This document shows positions 5,997 to 6,658 of a stretch of 6,658 bases of DNA, piece after piece. The translations under genes were made by a program, and so were the position numbers. The notes under the pieces are model-generated. The model had not been told where the DNA came from. It made no database searches and saw nothing but the letters and a program-made list of their open reading frames with translations. The DNA lies in assembly GCA_964560165.1 (NCBI GenBank), contig CAZLLB010000184.1, forward strand, positions 1 to 6,658, written 5' to 3'. Every line of letters starts with the position of its first letter. The first letter of the stretch is position 1. The DNA comes from Parvibaculum sp964560165. Lineage in GTDB: Bacteria > Pseudomonadota > Alphaproteobacteria > Parvibaculales > Parvibaculaceae.

Positions 5997-6658
5997 TCAA
6001 CCTTGCGCGCGATCGAGCGCGGCAGCGAGTGCATGATGCTGATTGTAATAGCGCGCACGTTCCCAGAAAGCCGGACGTGCGATGCCCGTGGCCTTGTGCT
6101 TGCCGATCAGCTTGCCGTGTTCGTCTTCGCCTTCGATGTCGTAAACGAAAAGATCTTGCGTGATGATGACGTCGCCTTCGGTGCCGAGCACTTCGGTGAT
6201 GTGGGTGATGCGGCGCGAACCATCGCGCAGGCGGGCGGCCTGAATGATGATATCGATCGAACCCGTGATCATCTCGCGGATGGTCTTGGAGGGCAGCGCA
6301 TAGCCGCCCATGGTGATCATGCCTTCGAGGCGCGACAGGGCTTCGCGCGGGCTATTGGCGTGGAGCGTTCCCATCGAGCCGTCATGGCCGGTGTTCATGG
6401 CCTGAAGCAGATCGAAGGCTTCGGGGCCGCGCACTTCACCGACGATGATGCGCTCTGGGCGCATACGCAGGCAGTTGCGGACAAGCTCGGTCATGGTGAT
6501 CTGGCCCTGCCCTTCAAGGTTCGGCGGGCGGGTTTCGAGACGCACCACATGAGGCTGCTGAAGCTGGAGTTCGGCGGCGTCTTCGCAAGTGATGACGCGC
6601 TCATCGGTGTCGATGAAAGCGGTCAGGCAATTCAGGAGCGTCGTCTTGCCCGAGCCTG
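5997..6658 (-). CDS. cpaF: CpaF/TadA pilus-assembly ATPase, C-terminal part
   Basis: These are the last 219 codons of the type II/IV secretion-type ATPase that powers Tad pilus assembly as a cytoplasmic hexamer. The right edge cuts the gene exactly at the Walker A loop: the first full codons read GSGKTT (6656-6639), with the nucleotide-binding Lys at 6647-6645. Then come TCEDAAELQL (Asp-box region), RLETRPPN, the Walker B segment IIVGE (6449-6435), and NTGHDGSMGTLHANSP with the conserved His box (HANSP at 6362-6348). The family's typical length of about 450-500 residues implies roughly half is missing, including the N-terminal domain. It reads directly into tadB and tadC, so the three are almost certainly one transcript. 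The TCED variant instead of the more general IED is, as I recall, usual in alphaproteobacterial CpaF. It is also named tadA. Confidence 0.95.
   Translation of the reverse strand, partial: GSGKTTLLNCLTAFIDTDERVITCEDAAELQLQQPHVVRLETRPPNLEGQGQITMTELVRNCLRMRPERIIVGEVRGPEAFDLLQAMNTGHDGSMGTLHANSPREALSRLEGMITMGGYALPSKTIREMITGSIDIIIQAARLRDGSRRITHITEVLGTEGDVIITQDLFVYDIEGEDEHGKLIGKHKATGIARPAFWERARYYNQHHALAAALDRAQG

Overview
The window is GC-rich chromosomal DNA that looks alphaproteobacterial. The evidence is the type IVc (Flp/Tad) pilus genes, whose CpaF carries a TCEDAAEL segment as I recall it from alphaproteobacterial CpaF proteins; an M17 aminopeptidase of a short form; an anchored TAXI-type binding protein; and REP-like palindromes of a kind familiar from alphaproteobacterial intergenic DNA. 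I cannot fix the order or genus from sequence alone.

Layout. (1) 1-729, minus: N-terminal half of an M17 leucyl aminopeptidase family protein, cut by the left edge. (2) 730-821: short divergent promoter region with a perfect TATAAT facing the aminopeptidase and a small palindrome. (3) 822-1496, plus: complete glutathione S-transferase family protein. (4) 1493-2638, minus: complete TAXI-family substrate-binding protein with a single N-terminal membrane anchor and no permease beside it; its stop codon overlaps the GST stop codon tail to tail. (5) 2639-2746: divergent AT-rich promoter region with a weak CtrA-box-like sequence. (6) 2747-3652, plus: TadD-like TPR lipoprotein. (7) 3653-4026: 374 bases with no credible gene, holding a strong intrinsic terminator that can act in both directions and a cluster of hairpins resembling dispersed alphaproteobacterial repeats. 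(8) 4027-6658, minus: a tight operon whose transcription order is cpaF (tadA, cut by the right edge) - tadB - tadC, with gaps of 13 and 7 bases.

How the genes fit together. CpaF is the cytoplasmic ATPase that drives Tad pilus assembly, TadB and TadC are the paired inner-membrane platform proteins, and TadD is the TPR lipoprotein thought to help assemble or stabilise the outer-membrane part. Together these four form the C-terminal portion of a normal tad/cpa locus. The layout oddity is that tadD lies on the opposite strand, converging on tadC across a repeat-bearing spacer. The aminopeptidase, GST and TAXI genes look like ordinary housekeeping or accessory genes with no visible functional link to the pilus.

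I found no evidence of an undescribed system. The points most worth a second look are the tadD orientation with its repeat-rich junction, and the orphan anchored TAXI protein.
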